DNA from: Pectobacterium polonicum
Lineage (GTDB): Bacteria > Pseudomonadota > Gammaproteobacteria > Enterobacterales > Enterobacteriaceae
NCBI RefSeq assembly: GCF_005497185.1
Contig: NZ_RJTN01000009.1
Coordinates: 62,001-126,000 of the forward strand
DNA length: 64,000 nt
Reading direction: 5' to 3'
Shown here: piece by piece, positions 22,391 to 34,897 of the stretch
Numbering within the stretch: position 1 is the stretch's first letter
Layout: each line of letters starts with the position of its first letter
The notes under the pieces: generated by a model
The model's database searches: none
What the model saw: the letters and a program-made list of their open reading frames with translations, nothing else
Told to the model about the DNA's origin: nothing
Position numbers and translations under genes: made by a program

Positions 22391-23353
22391 CTACTTTTGC
22401 GCCATCAATGGTGGCATGGGTTCTTTTTTCCCAGGAAGGAAACGATGCCCGATAGCGGAAAACATAGCGCCAGCAACCACGACAAAAGCGCCTACATAGC
22501 CAACCCAATTCAGCACTGGCGCAGCAAAAAAAGTCGGCCACCCTAACGCCAGTAAATCGGAAAACAGCAACGTAAACAGCGGTGTTAACGTAATGACCGC
22601 GCTAACCTGCGAAGCCTGCCAGCGTGCCATTGCCTCCGCCAGCGCGCCATAGCCAATTAATGTATTCGCACCGCAGAATAGCAGGCAGATAAGCTGCCAC
22701 CCACTAAGTTGAAAAATAACGTCAGGCTTGGCAAAAGGCGTAATAAAGACAACACATAGAACATATAGCAGAAACAGAATCTGCTGCGATGTCAGACGCC
22801 GTAGCAGGACTTTCTGCGCCACACCATAGGATACCCATACTGCCGAGGCGCAAACACCCAACAATACGCCCAGCGTGTAGTCCGTTAACCGGGTAAAAAT
22901 CTCAATCAGGCTGGTATTAAAGAACAGGATTAGGCCACAGATCAGCATGCTCGCCCCAATGATCTGCGTGCCGCGCATCTTTTCCTTCAGGATGAGTACG
23001 CTGGCGAACATCATTCCAACCGGGGAAAGCTGTCCAATAACCTGAGACGCCGTCGGACTCAGATATTGTAGGGATGAACTAAAGAAAACAAAATTGCCTA
23101 ACAGCCCCGCCGTCGCAATCAGCAGCAGAACCCACCAACGCCGATGACGGAAAACCCGTATTGGGGGTAACTTCTTACGGGATGACAGAATAATGCCAAG
23201 CCCAATCGATGCGATAAGAAAGCGATACCAAACAATCGTATAAGGTTCCATCACCACCAGAACCTGTTTCATAGCTATCGGCAACGCCCCCCAACAAACA
23301 GCCGTGGTAAGCGCCAGACAAAGACCGATCCCCATCTGCTGTTTAGTATTCAT
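22391..23353 (-). CDS. yhbE: YhbE, EamA/DMT-family inner-membrane transporter
   Basis: 320 aa with about ten hydrophobic segments arranged as two EamA repeats (for example GIGLCLALTTAVCWGALPI near the start and VGYVGAFVVVAGAMFSAIG near the end). E. coli YhbE holds the same position between rpmA and obgE. The substrate is unknown; members of the family export metabolites or amino acids. The 246-nt gap to obgE has no obvious gene. Confidence 0.88.
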   Translation of the reverse strand: MNTKQQMGIGLCLALTTAVCWGALPIAMKQVLVVMEPYTIVWYRFLIASIGLGIILSSRKKLPPIRVFRHRRWWVLLLIATAGLLGNFVFFSSSLQYLSPTASQVIGQLSPVGMMFASVLILKEKMRGTQIIGASMLICGLILFFNTSLIEIFTRLTDYTLGVLLGVCASAVWVSYGVAQKVLLRRLTSQQILFLLYVLCVVFITPFAKPDVIFQLSGWQLICLLFCGANTLIGYGALAEAMARWQASQVSAVITLTPLFTLLFSDLLALGWPTFFAAPVLNWVGYVGAFVVVAGAMFSAIGHRFLPGKKEPMPPLMAQK

Positions 23354-23387
23354 ACTTATCCAGGTGGTTTACTCAGAATCAGAATGT

Positions 23388-23415
23388 AAAAAGCCCCGCA
23401 AAGAATTGCGGGGCT
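23388..23415 (-). terminator. rpmA terminator
   Basis: AGCCCCGCAA / TTGCGGGGCT stem followed by TTTTT on the minus strand, between rpmA and yhbE. Expression of yhbE-obgE probably depends on read-through. Confidence 0.8.
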
Positions 23416-23442
23416 TAAATCCGTAAGACCTAACGCGAAAAA

Positions 23443-23700
23443 TTATTCAGCAACGATGCTGATAAATTTACGGTTTTTCGGGCCTTTAACTTCAAACTGA
23501 ACTTTACCATCAGTCAAAGCAAACAGAGTATGATCTTTCCCGCAACCAACGTTAGTTCCTGCGTGGAATTTGGTGCCGCGTTGACGAACGATGATGTTGC
23601 CAGCCAGTACACTTTCGCCGCCAAAACGTTTTACGCCCAGACGTTGTGCGTTAGAATCACGACCGTTACGGGTTGAACCGCCAGCTTTCTTGTGTGCCAT
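23443..23700 (-). CDS. rpmA: 50S ribosomal protein L27
   Basis: 85 aa ribosomal protein at the peptidyl transferase centre. It begins [16 protein letters not shown], so the flexible N-terminal tail is already in mature form, as in enterobacteria, without the cleaved extension of Firmicutes. It starts 19 nt after rplU. Confidence 0.99.
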   Translation of the reverse strand: MAHKKAGGSTRNGRDSNAQRLGVKRFGGESVLAGNIIVRQRGTKFHAGTNVGCGKDHTLFALTDGKVQFEVKGPKNRKFISIVAE

Positions 23701-23719
23701 TTAATCCGCTCTCCTAATC

Positions 23720-24067
<348 letters not shown>

Positions 24068-24287
24068 TCAGAGCGCGCTATAAATATTCATAATAGGGCG
24101 CGAATTCTACGCAAAAATACTGAGGATGACAAGTGCATAATCAACGGATGTGAAGAAAAAGAATACAACGTATGAACTGCCGTTTATCTCTCTCATTTTT
24201 CAAGTACAATCGGCCTAATCAGTTCCATCTTGCCGATATGCAACAGCAATCTTACGGCAGTGTTGAAGACATACGTTGGCATAAACC

Positions 24288-25259
24288 ATGAATCTAGAAC
24301 AAGTTACAACATTAACCGCGCAGGATATGGCGGCTGTTAACAAAGTCATTCTTGAACAACTGAATTCCGACGTCGTTTTGATCAACCAGCTTGGGCATTA
24401 CATCATCAGCGGTGGTGGAAAACGGATACGTCCGATGATCGCCGTGCTTGCAGCCAGAGCCCTCGCCTATGACGGTGATAAACATGTCACTGTCGCCGCA
24501 CTGATCGAATTTATCCATACTGCAACCCTGCTGCATGATGATGTAGTAGACGAATCCGACATGCGCCGGGGTAAAGCGACGGCCAATGCAGCTTTTGGCA
24601 ACGCGGCGAGCGTGCTGGTTGGAGATTTCATCTATACCCGCGCCTTCCAGATGATGACCAGCCTTGAATCGTTACGCGTGCTGGCGCTGATGTCAGAAGC
24701 GGTAAACGTGATTGCTGAAGGGGAAGTCTTGCAGTTAATGAATTGCAACGACCCGGATATCACGGAAGAGAGTTATATGCGCGTCATTTACAGCAAAACG
24801 GCACGTTTATTTGAAGCCGCAGCGCAGTCATCCTCTATCCTTGCAGGCGCGACGCCAGAGCAAGAAAAAGCACTTCAGGACTACGGTCGCTACCTAGGCA
24901 CTGCGTTCCAATTAATTGACGATTTGCTGGATTACAGTGCAGACGGTAAAACGCTGGGCAAAAACACAGGCGATGACCTTAATGAAGGCAAACCAACGCT
25001 GCCACTGCTGCACGCCATGCGTAATGGTAATGCAGAACAGAGTTCGCTGATTCGCACTGCGATTGAAGAAGGAAACGGGCGCCATCTGCTGGAACCGGTT
25101 CTGGCCGCAATGCAGCAGTGCGGTTCACTCGATTATACGCGCCAGCGCGCAGAAGAAGAGGCGGATAAGGCGATCAGTGCGCTACAGTTACTACCGGAAA
25201 CGCAGTATCGTATGGCACTTGAAGGGCTTGCCCACTTAGCCGTACAGCGCGATTTCTAA
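24288..25259 (+). CDS. ispB: Octaprenyl diphosphate synthase
   Basis: Trans-prenyltransferase making the C40 side chain of ubiquinone and menaquinone. 323 aa. The first Asp-rich motif is DDVVD (84-88) and the second DDLLD (near 212), with GGGKRIRP at 42-49. It is divergent from rplU, as in E. coli. The ATG is the only well-placed start. Confidence 0.97.
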   Translation: MNLEQVTTLTAQDMAAVNKVILEQLNSDVVLINQLGHYIISGGGKRIRPMIAVLAARALAYDGDKHVTVAALIEFIHTATLLHDDVVDESDMRRGKATANAAFGNAASVLVGDFIYTRAFQMMTSLESLRVLALMSEAVNVIAEGEVLQLMNCNDPDITEESYMRVIYSKTARLFEAAAQSSSILAGATPEQEKALQDYGRYLGTAFQLIDDLLDYSADGKTLGKNTGDDLNEGKPTLPLLHAMRNGNAEQSSLIRTAIEEGNGRHLLEPVLAAMQQCGSLDYTRQRAEEEADKAISALQLLPETQYRMALEGLAHLAVQRDF

Positions 25260-25338
25260 CGTGGTGTTCGATTTTTCCTGACAACAATGTCGGTTCAGTC
25301 TACGTAGCGCTGCCTTGCAGCGCTACTTGCTCAACAAA

Positions 25339-25713
25339 TTAGGCAGTTTGATCGATGGTGACATCATCCAATCGAGACAACATTGCTATTGTTCCTTCAC
25401 GCAAGATGAAATTAATCAGTTGGGCACGTTCATCAACGGATAGCTGATGGAAAATATGCACCCATGATGACAGCAGGGTCGGCTCATTATCGATGCGATA
25501 ATACTCTGTTGGCGGATTCTCCTTCACCAACAAAGAATTTCTGACTTCATTCGGCAAACTGCGAATAGAGTATTCGACGCCACGCCCTTGAACCCCTTTC
25601 CGCCGGCGCTTTTCCCAACCGTCGTCTCGTGCTCGTTTGTTCAGCCCCTGCGGTGACTTAGGCAATCCACCTACGCCAACCAGCTCACTTGTTGCAAACC
25701 ATTCTTTGTCCAT
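25339..25713 (-). CDS. YfeC-like putative DNA-binding regulator (copy 1)
   Basis: 124 aa. The N-terminal half (about 1-55: EWFATSELVGVGGLPKS, then a basic KRRRKGVQGRGVEYS) fits the Mu-type winged-helix DNA-binding fold seen in E. coli YfeC/YfeD. The C-terminal half is helical (WVHIFHQLSVDERAQLINFI). The ATG at 25713 has GGGAG at good distance; an upstream GTG would add three residues. A paralogue (25963-26349) follows on the same strand. The target is unknown. Confidence 0.75.
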   Translation of the reverse strand: MDKEWFATSELVGVGGLPKSPQGLNKRARDDGWEKRRRKGVQGRGVEYSIRSLPNEVRNSLLVKENPPTEYYRIDNEPTLLSSWVHIFHQLSVDERAQLINFILREGTIAMLSRLDDVTIDQTA

Positions 25714-25962
25714 ACTCGTCACTCCCTTGTTTGTTTTGAACAGGCATTACGTCAACTCGCCCAAAAGTTTCCATATAATAGACTATAATTACCTAAACCG
25801 CTAACTTTTACGCGTTATCGACACACCTAAGTAATAGAAGAAATGATTAAATCCAGCGCAATGCCAAAACATAGCGGCCAGAACAATGCTACAAAACAAA
25901 AGACAATTCAGACTCTTCTCTATCGCTAAGATGAGCGATCAGAGCACGTATTAATGTGTAAA

Positions 25963-26349
25963 TCAGCCAATATCCATAGATGAGACAACGTCTCCATCTG
26001 ATGGCGTAATACCCAACTGGCTCAGCGTAGTAGACACACCGACCCGCAGGATATAAGCAATTAACTCATCTCTTTCTTTTTCAGATAGTTGCTGATAGAT
26101 CTGCATCCATACGGCCAGTGCCGCAGGCTGTCTCGCCGAGTAGGCGGAAGGCTCGATTTCGAGTAATAGGGACTTTCTTACCGTCTCCGGCAAGCTGTTA
26201 ATTGAGTACTCCACTCCCCTTCCCTGGACGCCTTTACGGCGACGTTTCTCCCATCCATCCTCGCGGGCGCGCTTATTCAATCCTTGTCTTGATTTCGGAA
26301 GGCCGCCGACTCCAACCAATTCGCTGGTAGCAAACCACTCTTTTTTCAT
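25963..26349 (-). CDS. YfeC-like putative DNA-binding regulator (copy 2)
   Basis: 128 aa, a paralogue of the gene at 25339. The first 50 residues are nearly identical (KEWFATSELVGVGGLPKS; RKGVQGRGVEYSI), while the C-terminal halves have diverged but keep QLSEKERDELIAYILR. This is consistent with a tandem duplication in which the DNA-binding half stayed under selection. It faces away from sfsB, with a very AT-rich gap between them. No partner or target can be named from the sequence. Confidence 0.75.
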   Translation of the reverse strand: MKKEWFATSELVGVGGLPKSRQGLNKRAREDGWEKRRRKGVQGRGVEYSINSLPETVRKSLLLEIEPSAYSARQPAALAVWMQIYQQLSEKERDELIAYILRVGVSTTLSQLGITPSDGDVVSSMDIG

Positions 26350-26537
26350 TGCCTTTCATCCTGATAGTGCCATCCCTAACAAAAACGCATTTATTTTGGA
26401 AATTAATTGAGAATTTTAAGGAAAATTAATGCTATATTATTTCCAAATAATAATGTCATGTTAGCTCGGCATATAACTAACATCCGTTATTTATACCACT
26501 AATCTACAGTCGTCTTATAGCAAATAAGGGAAGGATT

Positions 26538-26801
26538 ATGATTTTAAGGAAACAAGACTGGCATCCCGCTGATATCATTGCTGCACTGCGCAAGAAAAAT
26601 ACGACGCTGGCGGCAGTATCGCGAGCGGCCGGATTAAGCTCATCTACACTAGCTAACGCGTTATCACGCCCTTGGCCCAAAGGGGAATGGCTTATCGCCG
26701 ATGCGCTAAGTATTCACCCATCAGAGATTTGGCCCAGCCGATATTACAATCCAGAAACCAATGAGCTTATCGATAGAAAAAAACTCATCCGCCCCGATTA
26801 A
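26538..26801 (+). CDS. sfsB: SfsB/Nlp-type Ner-like DNA-binding protein
   Basis: 87 aa helix-turn-helix protein of the Ner family, close to E. coli SfsB (WHPADIIAALRKK; GLSSSTLANALSRPWPKGE; IWPSRY). E. coli SfsB affects maltose gene expression when overproduced; its natural role is unclear. It has a good ribosome site (GGGAAGG). It lies downstream of ispB as in E. coli, here with two YfeC-like genes inserted on the other strand. Confidence 0.9.
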   Translation: MILRKQDWHPADIIAALRKKNTTLAAVSRAAGLSSSTLANALSRPWPKGEWLIADALSIHPSEIWPSRYYNPETNELIDRKKLIRPD

Positions 26802-26803
26802 AA

Positions 26804-26838
26804 AAGAAAAGCCGGAGATATCAATCTCCGGCTTTTTA
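26804..26838. terminator. Bidirectional terminator between sfsB and mdh
   Basis: AAGCCGGAGAT / ATCTCCGGCTT stem flanked by A-rich and T-rich runs on the two sides, between convergent genes. Confidence 0.88.
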
Positions 26839-26870
26839 TTTAACGTCACGTACTACAAGAATCTCAATGA

Positions 26871-27851
<981 letters not shown>

Positions 27852-28213
27852 TCATTTGGTTATAAACAGAATATAAAAATGGGGATACAAGCAACCTACT
27901 TATCTTTCTACAAATGACATGAGAGACAAAAAATACGCTATGTCTCTAATAATAAATCAAAAACAGCCGTTCGTTTGAAAGGTAAGTAAAGTTAATAAGC
28001 TATTGAGCTATAACGCGGTGTTCATTCACGTGCGATTAACCTGTGCGCTACATTACACCGATCGATGGCGTCCAAACAACATCATTCTGATAACATTTGA
28101 TTTACTTTTATGTGACGCAGGACGCATTTTTTGGACTACCCGAAAGTCGATTTTTTTTGAAAACAGCGACTAACGCATATCGAGTGAAAGGGACTGGAAT
28201 TATACGCGATTTA

Positions 28214-28250
28214 ATTGCATAAAAATTCACACAACTGCATAATAGGAAGA
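28214..28250 (+). promoter_or_regulatory. ARG boxes in front of argR
   Basis: TTGCATAAAAATTCAC closely matches the ARG box (TGAATAAAAATTCA), and a weaker half (CTGCATAATAGG) follows at one-turn spacing, 30-60 nt before argR. This is the layout of the autoregulated argR operator in E. coli. The rest of the 469-nt mdh-argR gap shows no ORF. Confidence 0.75.
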
Positions 28251-28260
28251 TTAACCATAA

Positions 28261-28749
<489 letters not shown>

Positions 28750-28773
28750 TTCACTCGTCTGGTGCCGCTTTTT

Positions 28774-28800
28774 ACTACGTGTAGATCTGCTACACGTAGT
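28774..28800. repeat. Inverted repeat between convergent argR and tsaD
   Basis: A perfect 11-bp stem (ACTACGTGTAG / CTACACGTAGT) with loop ATCTG. There is no U-run on either side. It probably marks or protects transcript ends. Confidence 0.6.
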
Positions 28801-28817
28801 GATTATCGCCCGAACAC

Positions 28818-29831
28818 TCACACCGCGGGCAATTCAGCCAATGGCCAGCGTGGTCGAACAGATACGCCAAGCGTCTGGCTCGCGCCGTGAACCAAGCGAA
28901 CGCTGCCCGCATAGGCAATCATCGCACCGTTATCTGTGCAAAACTCAGGACGCGCATAAAACACTTCACCACCGCGTTTCGCCATCACCTCACCTAGACG
29001 CTGACGCAGCGTCCGGTTTGCACTGACGCCTCCGGCCATAACCAGTCGTTTAAAACCTGTCTCATCCAGCGCACGACGACACTTGATGGCCAGCGTATCC
29101 ACGACGGCATCTTCAAACGCACGTGCAATGTCGGCACGCGTTTGATCGTCATCACCGTTGCTACGAATCGTATTAGCAGCAAACGTTTTTAGCCCAGAGA
29201 AGCTGAAATCTAATCCCGGCCTATCGGTCATCGGGCGTGGAAACGTAAAGCGATGGGGATCGCCCGCCTGCGCCATTTTCGACAACATTGGCCCCCCCGG
29301 ATAATCCAATCCCAGTAACTTGGCGGTTTTATCAAATGCTTCACCCGCCGCATCGTCAACCGACTCACCCAGCAAACGGTATTCGCCAATACCCGTCACG
29401 CTGATGAGCTGCGTATGACCGCCAGAAACCAGCAACGCAACGAAAGGAAATGCTGGTGGGTTATCTTCCAACATGGGTGCCAGCAAATGCCCTTCCATGT
29501 GGTGCACAGGAATCGCCGGCACGTCCCAAGAGAAAGCCAGAGCACGACCAACCGTCGCGCCCACCAATAATGCGCCGACTAAGCCAGGCCCGGCAGTATA
29601 AGCCACGCCATCAATATCACTGGCCTGTAACCCAGCTTCACGCAGCGCCGCCTGAATTAACGGCACCGTTTTACGCACGTGGTCACGTGAGGCAAGCTCG
29701 GGCACTACGCCACCGTAGTCAGCATGCAATTTGACCTGGCTGTATAATTGATTAGCGAGCAAACCGGTTACTGTGTCATAAATGGCTACACCAGTTTCAT
29801 CACAGGATGTTTCGATACCCAATACGCGCAT
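28818..29831 (-). CDS. tsaD: tRNA N6-adenosine threonylcarbamoyltransferase TsaD
   Basis: Transfers the threonylcarbamoyl group in t6A37 synthesis with TsaB and TsaE. 337 aa ASKHA-fold protein. The metal motif HMEGH is at 111-115, the ATP region is [11 protein letters not shown], and the late [12 protein letters not shown] and [10 protein letters not shown] motifs are present. It is divergent from rpsU, as in E. coli. Confidence 0.97.
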   Translation of the reverse strand: MRVLGIETSCDETGVAIYDTVTGLLANQLYSQVKLHADYGGVVPELASRDHVRKTVPLIQAALREAGLQASDIDGVAYTAGPGLVGALLVGATVGRALAFSWDVPAIPVHHMEGHLLAPMLEDNPPAFPFVALLVSGGHTQLISVTGIGEYRLLGESVDDAAGEAFDKTAKLLGLDYPGGPMLSKMAQAGDPHRFTFPRPMTDRPGLDFSFSGLKTFAANTIRSNGDDDQTRADIARAFEDAVVDTLAIKCRRALDETGFKRLVMAGGVSANRTLRQRLGEVMAKRGGEVFYARPEFCTDNGAMIAYAGSVRLVHGASQTLGVSVRPRWPLAELPAV

Positions 29832-29961
29832 TACTGTTCCTACCTTGATGACGATACAAGCACGCGTTAAATGCCACTTGCTTCAAACTGTGGATAGTCT
29901 ACCATAAGCGGCCTGATTTCTGCGCTGGCCTTGGTTGCGCGTTTTATGATCACCGCAATGC

Positions 29962-29991
29962 TTTACAAAGGCGTCACGTTTGCAGTAGAAT
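29962..29991 (+). promoter_or_regulatory. rpsU-dnaG-rpoD operon promoter
   Basis: TTTACA, 18 bp, TAGAAT about 68 nt before the rpsU ATG. It is a reasonable sigma-70 match at the expected place. Confidence 0.5.
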
Positions 29992-30046
29992 TCCGCACCA
30001 TTTTGAAAAGGCTGGCACAAGGCCAGCGGCAAACCGAATTTATTGA

Positions 30047-30274
<228 letters not shown>

Positions 30275-30336
30275 TTTTCAGGAGGGTTTCTCTCCTACGC
30301 GTGATTAATCCGCAGACTTAGCAGTTGCATACGAAG

Positions 30337-30373
30337 GCCGTGCTTTCCGAAAGGAAGCGCGGCTTGTTGTCGT
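30337..30373 (+). terminator. Internal terminator between rpsU and dnaG
   Basis: GCCGTGCTT-CC / GGAAGCGCGGC stem with a GAAA tetraloop followed by TTGTTGTCGTTT. E. coli has a partial terminator here that sets the high S21 to primase ratio. Confidence 0.75.
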
Positions 30374-30426
30374 TTATAAGCTATATCCGATGTAACCACG
30401 TTACAGAAGGTATACACCAGGGGCTT

Positions 30427-32181
30427 ATGGCTGGACGAATCCCACGCGTATTTATTAATGACCTGCTGGCTCGCACCGACATCGTCGATCTCATTGACGC
30501 GCGCGTCAAACTGAAAAAGCAGGGCAAGAACTACCATGCGTGTTGTCCGTTCCATCACGAAAAAACCCCCTCATTCACCGTAAACGGTGACAAACAGTTC
30601 TATCACTGTTTTGGCTGTGGCGCACACGGCAACGCCATAGACTTTTTGATGAATTACGATCGCCTCGAATTCGTTGAAACCATTGAAGAACTGGCAACCC
30701 AATATGGCCTTGAAGTGCCTTATGAAACTGGCACTGGCCCAACTCAGTTAGAGCGACACCAACGGCAAAGTCTGTACGAATTGATGGGGCAGCTTAGCGG
30801 GTTTTATCAGCAAGCACTCACACAGTCGGTTGGTACGCCAGCGTTACAGTATCTGCAACAGCGCGGTTTAAGCGCAGACGTCATCAGCCATTTTGCGATT
30901 GGCTTCGCACCGCCCGGCTGGGATAACGTTTTAAAACGCTTTGGTCGAAATAATGACGACCGCAGCACATTGAACGATGCCGGCATGCTGGTGACTAACG
31001 ATCAGGGCAGAACGTATGACCGCTTCCGCGAGCGCGTAATGTTCCCTATCCGCGACAAACGGGGTCGAGTTATTGCCTTTGGCGGACGTGTATTAGGCGA
31101 CGGTACACCAAAGTATCTCAACTCGCCGGAAACAGAGATTTTTCATAAAGGTCGCCAATTATACGGCCTGTATGAAGCGCAGCAGAGCCACACCGATCTC
31201 AAGCGACTATTGGTTGTTGAGGGCTATATGGATGTGGTGGCACTGGCGCAGTTTGGTATTGATTATGCGGTGGCTTCGTTGGGGACTTCCACGACCGCCG
31301 ATCATATTCAGTTACTATTTCGCGCCACCGATCTGGTGGTGTGTTGTTACGACGGAGACCGTGCCGGACGCGAAGCGGCATGGCGCGCGCTGGAAACTGC
31401 GCTACCCTATTTGAACGATGGTCGTCAGCTACGCTTTATGTTCCTGCCGGACGGTGAAGACCCCGACACGCTGGTACGTAAAGAGGGCAAAGTCGCCTTT
31501 GAGCAGCGCATGGAACAGGCTCTGCCGCTGTCGCAGTTCCTGTTCGAGACACTGCAACAGCAGGTGGATATGAGTTCACCCGACGGCCGAACCAAGCTCA
31601 GCACGCTGGTGCTGCCGCTAATAGGTCAGGTGCCGGGAGAAACGCTGCGGCTGTATTTACGCCAGCAGCTCGGTAACAAACTAGGGATTTTGGACGACAG
31701 CCAGTTGGACAGACTGCTACCTAAAGTGGCTGAGCAGACTCAATCCTACCAGCCACCGCAACTAAAAGTCACAACTATGCGTATACTTGTAGGACTTTTA
31801 GTACAAAACCCAAGACTGGCGACAGAAGTTCCTGACCTCGCGCTGGAAGGCATCGAAGAAGACAAAGTGGCTGGTTTATCGCTGTTTCAGGATTTGGTGA
31901 AAACCTGCAACGCCAGCCCAGGAATGAATATGGGTCTGCTGTTGGAAAAATATCGCGACAGCAAATACCGTAAACAGCTTGAAACCATGGCTTCATGGAA
32001 CCATATGATCGTAGAGGAAGAGCTCGACGAGAAGTTCAGAATCAGTCTGGCAGAGCTCTACGATCAGCTGTTGAAACAGCGACAAGAAACATTGATAGCC
32101 CGTGACAGAACGCATGGGCTCAACGCCAAAGAAAAAAAAGAGCTTTGGTCGTTGCAACTGGCGTTGACCAGAAAACACTGA
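30427..32181 (+). CDS. dnaG: DNA primase
   Basis: Makes RNA primers at the replication fork. 584 aa from MAGRIPRVFINDLL at 30427; an in-frame extension of 34 codons overlaps the terminator and is rejected. Zinc ribbon Cys40/His43/Cys61/Cys64, the RNA polymerase core with the TOPRIM block VVEGYMDVVAL and DGDRAGR (about 259-341), and a C-terminal DnaB-interaction helical domain. It lies between rpsU and rpoD. Confidence 0.98.
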   Translation: MAGRIPRVFINDLLARTDIVDLIDARVKLKKQGKNYHACCPFHHEKTPSFTVNGDKQFYHCFGCGAHGNAIDFLMNYDRLEFVETIEELATQYGLEVPYETGTGPTQLERHQRQSLYELMGQLSGFYQQALTQSVGTPALQYLQQRGLSADVISHFAIGFAPPGWDNVLKRFGRNNDDRSTLNDAGMLVTNDQGRTYDRFRERVMFPIRDKRGRVIAFGGRVLGDGTPKYLNSPETEIFHKGRQLYGLYEAQQSHTDLKRLLVVEGYMDVVALAQFGIDYAVASLGTSTTADHIQLLFRATDLVVCCYDGDRAGREAAWRALETALPYLNDGRQLRFMFLPDGEDPDTLVRKEGKVAFEQRMEQALPLSQFLFETLQQQVDMSSPDGRTKLSTLVLPLIGQVPGETLRLYLRQQLGNKLGILDDSQLDRLLPKVAEQTQSYQPPQLKVTTMRILVGLLVQNPRLATEVPDLALEGIEEDKVAGLSLFQDLVKTCNASPGMNMGLLLEKYRDSKYRKQLETMASWNHMIVEEELDEKFRISLAELYDQLLKQRQETLIARDRTHGLNAKEKKELWSLQLALTRKH

Positions 32182-32335
32182 TACAGAGGCTTAATTGCCG
32201 ATAAATAGCAGGGTCGAGCCCTGCAAAGAGCCGCTACAGGGGCTGCGGCGATAATAAAAATACCCCTAATGCTATTGTTAGCGAACTACGCTGACCGACA
32301 CCAACCCAAATACTCTGAAGTGTGGATACCGTCTT

Positions 32336-34171
32336 ATGGAGCAAAACCCGCAGTCACAGCTAAAGCTGCTTGTCACCCGTGGTAAGGAGCAAGGCTACCT
32401 GACCTATGCTGAGGTCAATGACCATCTGCCGGAAGATATCATCGACTCGGATCAGATCGAAGATATCATCCAGATGATTAACGACATGGGCATCCAGGTG
32501 ATGGAAGAAGCACCGGATGCTGACGATCTGTTGCTGGCCGAAAACACCAATGATGCCGATGAAGATGCGGCAGAGGCTGCTGCGCAGGTTCTATCCAGTG
32601 TTGAATCGGAAATTGGTCGTACTACCGATCCGGTTCGCATGTACATGCGTGAAATGGGTACCGTTGAGCTGTTAACACGTGAAGGCGAGATCGATATCGC
32701 CAAGCGTATTGAAGACGGTATCAACCAGGTTCAGTGCTCTGTTGCCGAGTATCCTGAAGCTATTACCTACTTGTTGGAACAATACGATCGCGTCGAAGCG
32801 GGCGAAAGCCGTCTGTCCGATCTGATCACTGGTTTCGTTGATCCTAATGCGGAAGAGGACATCGCCCCTACCGCGACTCACGTTGGCTCTGAGCTTTCAA
32901 GCGAAGAAATGGACGATGACGACGAGGAAGAAGACGACGAGGAAGAAGAAGACGACAACAGTATCGATCCTGAACTGGCGCGTGAAAAGTTCACCGAACT
33001 GCGTGAGCAATACGAGACGACCCGTCAGGTAATCAAAGAACACGGCCGCAGTCATGCGCTGGCAGCACAGGAAATTCTGAACCTGTCTGAAGTGTTCAAG
33101 CAGTTCCGTCTGGTGCCGAAACAGTTCGATTTCCTGGTTAACAGCATGCGTTCCATGATGGATCGCGTCCGTACTCAGGAACGTTTGATCATCAAACTGT
33201 GCGTTGAACAGTGCAAAATGCCGAAGAAAAACTTCGTCACGATGTTCACTGGCAATGAAACCAACAACACTTGGTTTGCCGCAGCAGTGGCAATGGGCAA
33301 ACCTTGGTCTGAAAAGCTGAATGATGTTGAAGAAGACGTCACCCGTAGCCTGCAAAAATTGCAGCAGATCGAAGAAGAAACCGGTCTGACGATCGAGCAG
33401 GTTAAAGACATCAACCGCCGTATGTCGATTGGTGAAGCAAAAGCACGTCGCGCCAAGAAAGAAATGGTGGAAGCCAACCTGCGTCTGGTTATTTCTATCG
33501 CGAAGAAATACACCAACCGTGGTTTGCAGTTCCTCGACCTGATTCAGGAAGGCAACATCGGTCTGATGAAAGCGGTAGATAAGTTCGAATATCGCCGTGG
33601 TTACAAATTCTCGACCTATGCGACCTGGTGGATTCGTCAGGCGATCACCCGTTCTATCGCCGATCAGGCGCGTACCATCCGTATTCCGGTACACATGATT
33701 GAGACGATCAACAAACTGAATCGTATCTCTCGTCAAATGTTGCAGGAAATGGGTCGCGAGCCGACGCCGGAAGAGCTGGCTGAGCGTATGCTGATGCCGG
33801 AAGACAAGATCCGTAAAGTGCTGAAAATCGCGAAAGAGCCGATTTCAATGGAAACCCCAATTGGTGATGATGAAGACTCACATCTGGGCGATTTCATCGA
33901 GGATACGACGCTGGAGCTACCGCTGGATTCCGCCACGTCGGAAAGCCTGCGTTCAGCGACACACGACGTACTGGCTGGTTTGACTGCACGTGAAGCGAAA
34001 GTCCTGCGTATGCGTTTCGGTATCGATATGAACACCGACCATACGCTGGAAGAAGTCGGCAAACAGTTTGACGTTACGCGTGAGCGTATCCGTCAGATCG
34101 AAGCAAAAGCGCTGCGTAAACTGCGTCACCCAAGCCGTTCTGAAGTGCTGCGTAGCTTCCTGGATGATTAA
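32336..34171 (+). CDS. rpoD: RNA polymerase sigma-70 factor
   Basis: Primary sigma factor, 611 aa. Region 1.1 at the N-terminus (1-80), a highly acidic stretch in the non-conserved region (about 192-210), region 2 ([44 protein letters not shown]), region 3 and region 4 helix-turn-helix ([28 protein letters not shown]). It is the third gene of the operon and is followed by a strong terminator. Confidence 0.99.
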   Translation: MEQNPQSQLKLLVTRGKEQGYLTYAEVNDHLPEDIIDSDQIEDIIQMINDMGIQVMEEAPDADDLLLAENTNDADEDAAEAAAQVLSSVESEIGRTTDPVRMYMREMGTVELLTREGEIDIAKRIEDGINQVQCSVAEYPEAITYLLEQYDRVEAGESRLSDLITGFVDPNAEEDIAPTATHVGSELSSEEMDDDDEEEDDEEEEDDNSIDPELAREKFTELREQYETTRQVIKEHGRSHALAAQEILNLSEVFKQFRLVPKQFDFLVNSMRSMMDRVRTQERLIIKLCVEQCKMPKKNFVTMFTGNETNNTWFAAAVAMGKPWSEKLNDVEEDVTRSLQKLQQIEEETGLTIEQVKDINRRMSIGEAKARRAKKEMVEANLRLVISIAKKYTNRGLQFLDLIQEGNIGLMKAVDKFEYRRGYKFSTYATWWIRQAITRSIADQARTIRIPVHMIETINKLNRISRQMLQEMGREPTPEELAERMLMPEDKIRKVLKIAKEPISMETPIGDDEDSHLGDFIEDTTLELPLDSATSESLRSATHDVLAGLTAREAKVLRMRFGIDMNTDHTLEEVGKQFDVTRERIRQIEAKALRKLRHPSRSEVLRSFLDD

Positions 34172-34202
34172 TTCATCCCTTAGCTAATCCACACGCTAGA
34201 TG

Positions 34203-34229
34203 ACCCCGGTTCGCCGGGGTTATTTTTTA
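34203..34229 (+). terminator. rpoD terminator
   Basis: ACCCCGG TTCG CCGGGGT stem-loop followed by TATTTTTTAT. Confidence 0.92.
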
Positions 34230-34253
34230 TCTATCAGAATCCTCAGCCTGGAT

Positions 34254-34757
34254 TTATGTATTACTCTGCAACGTCTGATGTAGCTCCTGATACGACGCCA
34301 CCAGCGACTCTAACGTCGCACGGTTCAGCCCGCTAGGATTCGGCAACACCCAAACCTGCGTCTCACCAATACGCCGCTCCTGACGCCCCCATGAGACCTT
34401 TTTGATACCAAACGCCTGACTGAACGCTTGCTTCCCTAGCACGGCCAGCGTACGCGGTTGATAGCGTTCTATCTTCTCAACAATCGCATTCCCGCCTTGC
34501 AGCAATTCATCTCGCCCCAGCTCGGTTGCCTCGACCGTTGGTCGCTCCACCAACATGGTGATGCCGCATCTGGTATCCAGCAGATGCTGTTCTTCCGCAG
34601 GTGTCAACAAGCGTTCGGTAAAACCCGCCTGATGAATCACTTTCCAGAAGCGATTACTGGGGTTCGCGAAGTGATAACCGTGATGTGCCGTCGACAGCCC
34701 GGGGTTAATACCGCAGAAAACAACCTGAAGATTCATGGCCAGAATATCGGTAATCAT
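34254..34757 (-). CDS. mug: G/U mismatch-specific DNA glycosylase
   Basis: Removes uracil and ethenocytosine from mispairs. 167 aa, UDG superfamily fold. Motif A GINPGLST near residue 17 and motif [10 protein letters not shown] near 140 mark the active site. It is convergent with rpoD, with ileX beyond it, as in E. coli. Confidence 0.95.
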   Translation of the reverse strand: MITDILAMNLQVVFCGINPGLSTAHHGYHFANPSNRFWKVIHQAGFTERLLTPAEEQHLLDTRCGITMLVERPTVEATELGRDELLQGGNAIVEKIERYQPRTLAVLGKQAFSQAFGIKKVSWGRQERRIGETQVWVLPNPSGLNRATLESLVASYQELHQTLQSNT

Positions 34758-34879
34758 ATCTTTCCCTACCGCAATTGACTGAGCCTATCGTAAATTCTGA
34801 TAGGAATAACAACAAGCTATCTTGAGTATAAAATCACCACCCGGTAGATAGGCTATAGACCTTCCCCCATACATTACCG

Positions 34880-34885
34880 TATAAT
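34880..34885 (+). promoter_or_regulatory. ileX -10 element
   Basis: Perfect TATAAT 13 nt before the tRNA 5' end, in a stable-RNA-like context (CACCGCCC discriminator). The -35 (near TAGACC) is weak. Confidence 0.55.
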
Positions 34886-34897
34886 CACCGCCCATCC

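Noticed and set aside
32897-33736. 279-codon antisense ORF inside rpoD
   Set aside because: It mirrors the high-G+C third positions of rpoD; the sense frame is an unambiguous sigma-70.
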